This document shows, piece after piece, positions 63,601-64,000 of a stretch of 64,000 nt of DNA. The position numbers and the translations under genes were made by a program. The DNA comes from Pegea sp. RAD2-039 (taxonomy: Eukaryota; Chordata; Thaliacea; Salpida; Salpidae). The notes beneath the pieces are model-generated. The model saw nothing but the letters and a program-made list of their open reading frames with translations, was not told where the DNA came from and made no database searches. The first letter of the stretch is position 1, and every line of letters starts with the position of its first letter. Location of the stretch: positions 2,289,001-2,353,000 of the forward strand of contig JAQGEQ010000192.1 in assembly GCA_034620365.1 (NCBI GenBank), in the 5' to 3' direction.

Positions 63601-64000
63601 ATTCTTATTTATCTGTTTCTACTTCATGTTCGAAAAACAAACGAGTTAGAAAATAGATTAAAATGCAATTTGTTTTTATCACGCAAACTTGACAATTACA
63701 AAATATTTTAGTCAATTGATTAATTTGATGATAAAGACAGAAATTAAGAAGTCAAAATCTAAGATTAATCATCTGATAAAAATCCTTCATTGGAAACTAC
63801 AAATATAAACCACGTTGAAAGCTTGTTAAAAAATTTCATTATTATTTTAGAAATCACTTAACAAAGATAACAATTTAACTCTTAGGATAAACTTTCTGCT
63901 AACTTCAAAAAATGATTAATTTTAACTGGTATCAGCTGCAAGCTGTTAATTTGATCAGTTTCTAAGAAATTTAATCACTGGTCACTCAATAGGTAAGTAT
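63601..64000. other. Downstream of selenophosphate synthetase, no feature seen
   Basis: AT-rich. ATTAAA near 63659 could serve as the poly(A) signal for the SPS transcript. No other gene begins before the window ends, as far as I can tell. Confidence 0.35.

Overview
The window is animal nuclear DNA: strongly AT-rich, with small introns (many of about 45-60 nt, GT..AG) and eleven recognisable metazoan genes plus one less certain one. Gene content (a ciliary CPLANE2-type GTPase, a SWI/SNF BAF60 subunit, a Ly6/uPAR-type secreted protein, cathepsin D, a Sec-containing selenophosphate synthetase) excludes bacteria, plants and fungi. Splice-like acceptors often sit just upstream of start codons, and one closely spaced same-strand gene pair lacks a poly(A) signal between its members. 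This fits a lineage with spliced-leader trans-splicing and operons. Together with an SPS gene carrying two alternative 5' exon blocks, a known tunicate arrangement, a tunicate is my best guess, but this is inference.

Layout. 1-7650: casein kinase I alpha (minus, 2822-4944) flanked by AT-rich DNA. 7660-11450: a decayed minus-strand Ty3/gypsy element and a LINE fragment. 14550-20177: a USP19-like deubiquitinase (plus, 28 inferred exons). 20306-23758: VPS16 (minus), convergent with it and separated by 128 bp. 26103-28221: BCKDHA (plus). 29018-29523: a 109-residue ten-cysteine Ly6-like protein (minus). 29745-30220: repeat with an ATT microsatellite. 31461-33069 and 33195-33914: a coiled-coil protein and CPLANE2/RSG1 (both minus, 125 bp apart, possible operon). 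35977-38163: BAF60/SMARCD (plus). 40281-43137: mitochondrial NAD kinase NADK2 (minus). 46957-49706: TMEM86-type lysoplasmalogenase (plus). 50747-51901: an intronless WIPI/Atg18-like protein with a lost FRRG motif (minus). 54133-56303: cathepsin D-like protease (minus). 60376-63356: selenophosphate synthetase (plus), with its SECIS element at 63519-63600. SINE-like repeats lie near 29.8, 44.7, 58.6 and 62.65 kb, the last filling an SPS intron.

The most notable locus is the selenophosphate synthetase. Its first exon has an in-frame TGA at 60472-60474, at the Sec position of the GUGCKVP motif, and the 3' UTR holds a textbook SECIS. Immediately downstream of that exon lies a second pair of 5' exons (60736-60808 and 60873-60989) encoding a homologous N-terminus in which the Sec position is Ala. 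Both blocks end in phase 1 with near-identical donors and can splice to the same exon at 61089. One gene could therefore make a selenoprotein and a Sec-free isoform.

The genes do not form a single pathway. Several act in the endolysosomal and autophagy system (VPS16, cathepsin D, WIPI-like), two in mitochondria (BCKDHA, NADK2), and the others in chromatin, cilia, proteostasis and selenium metabolism.
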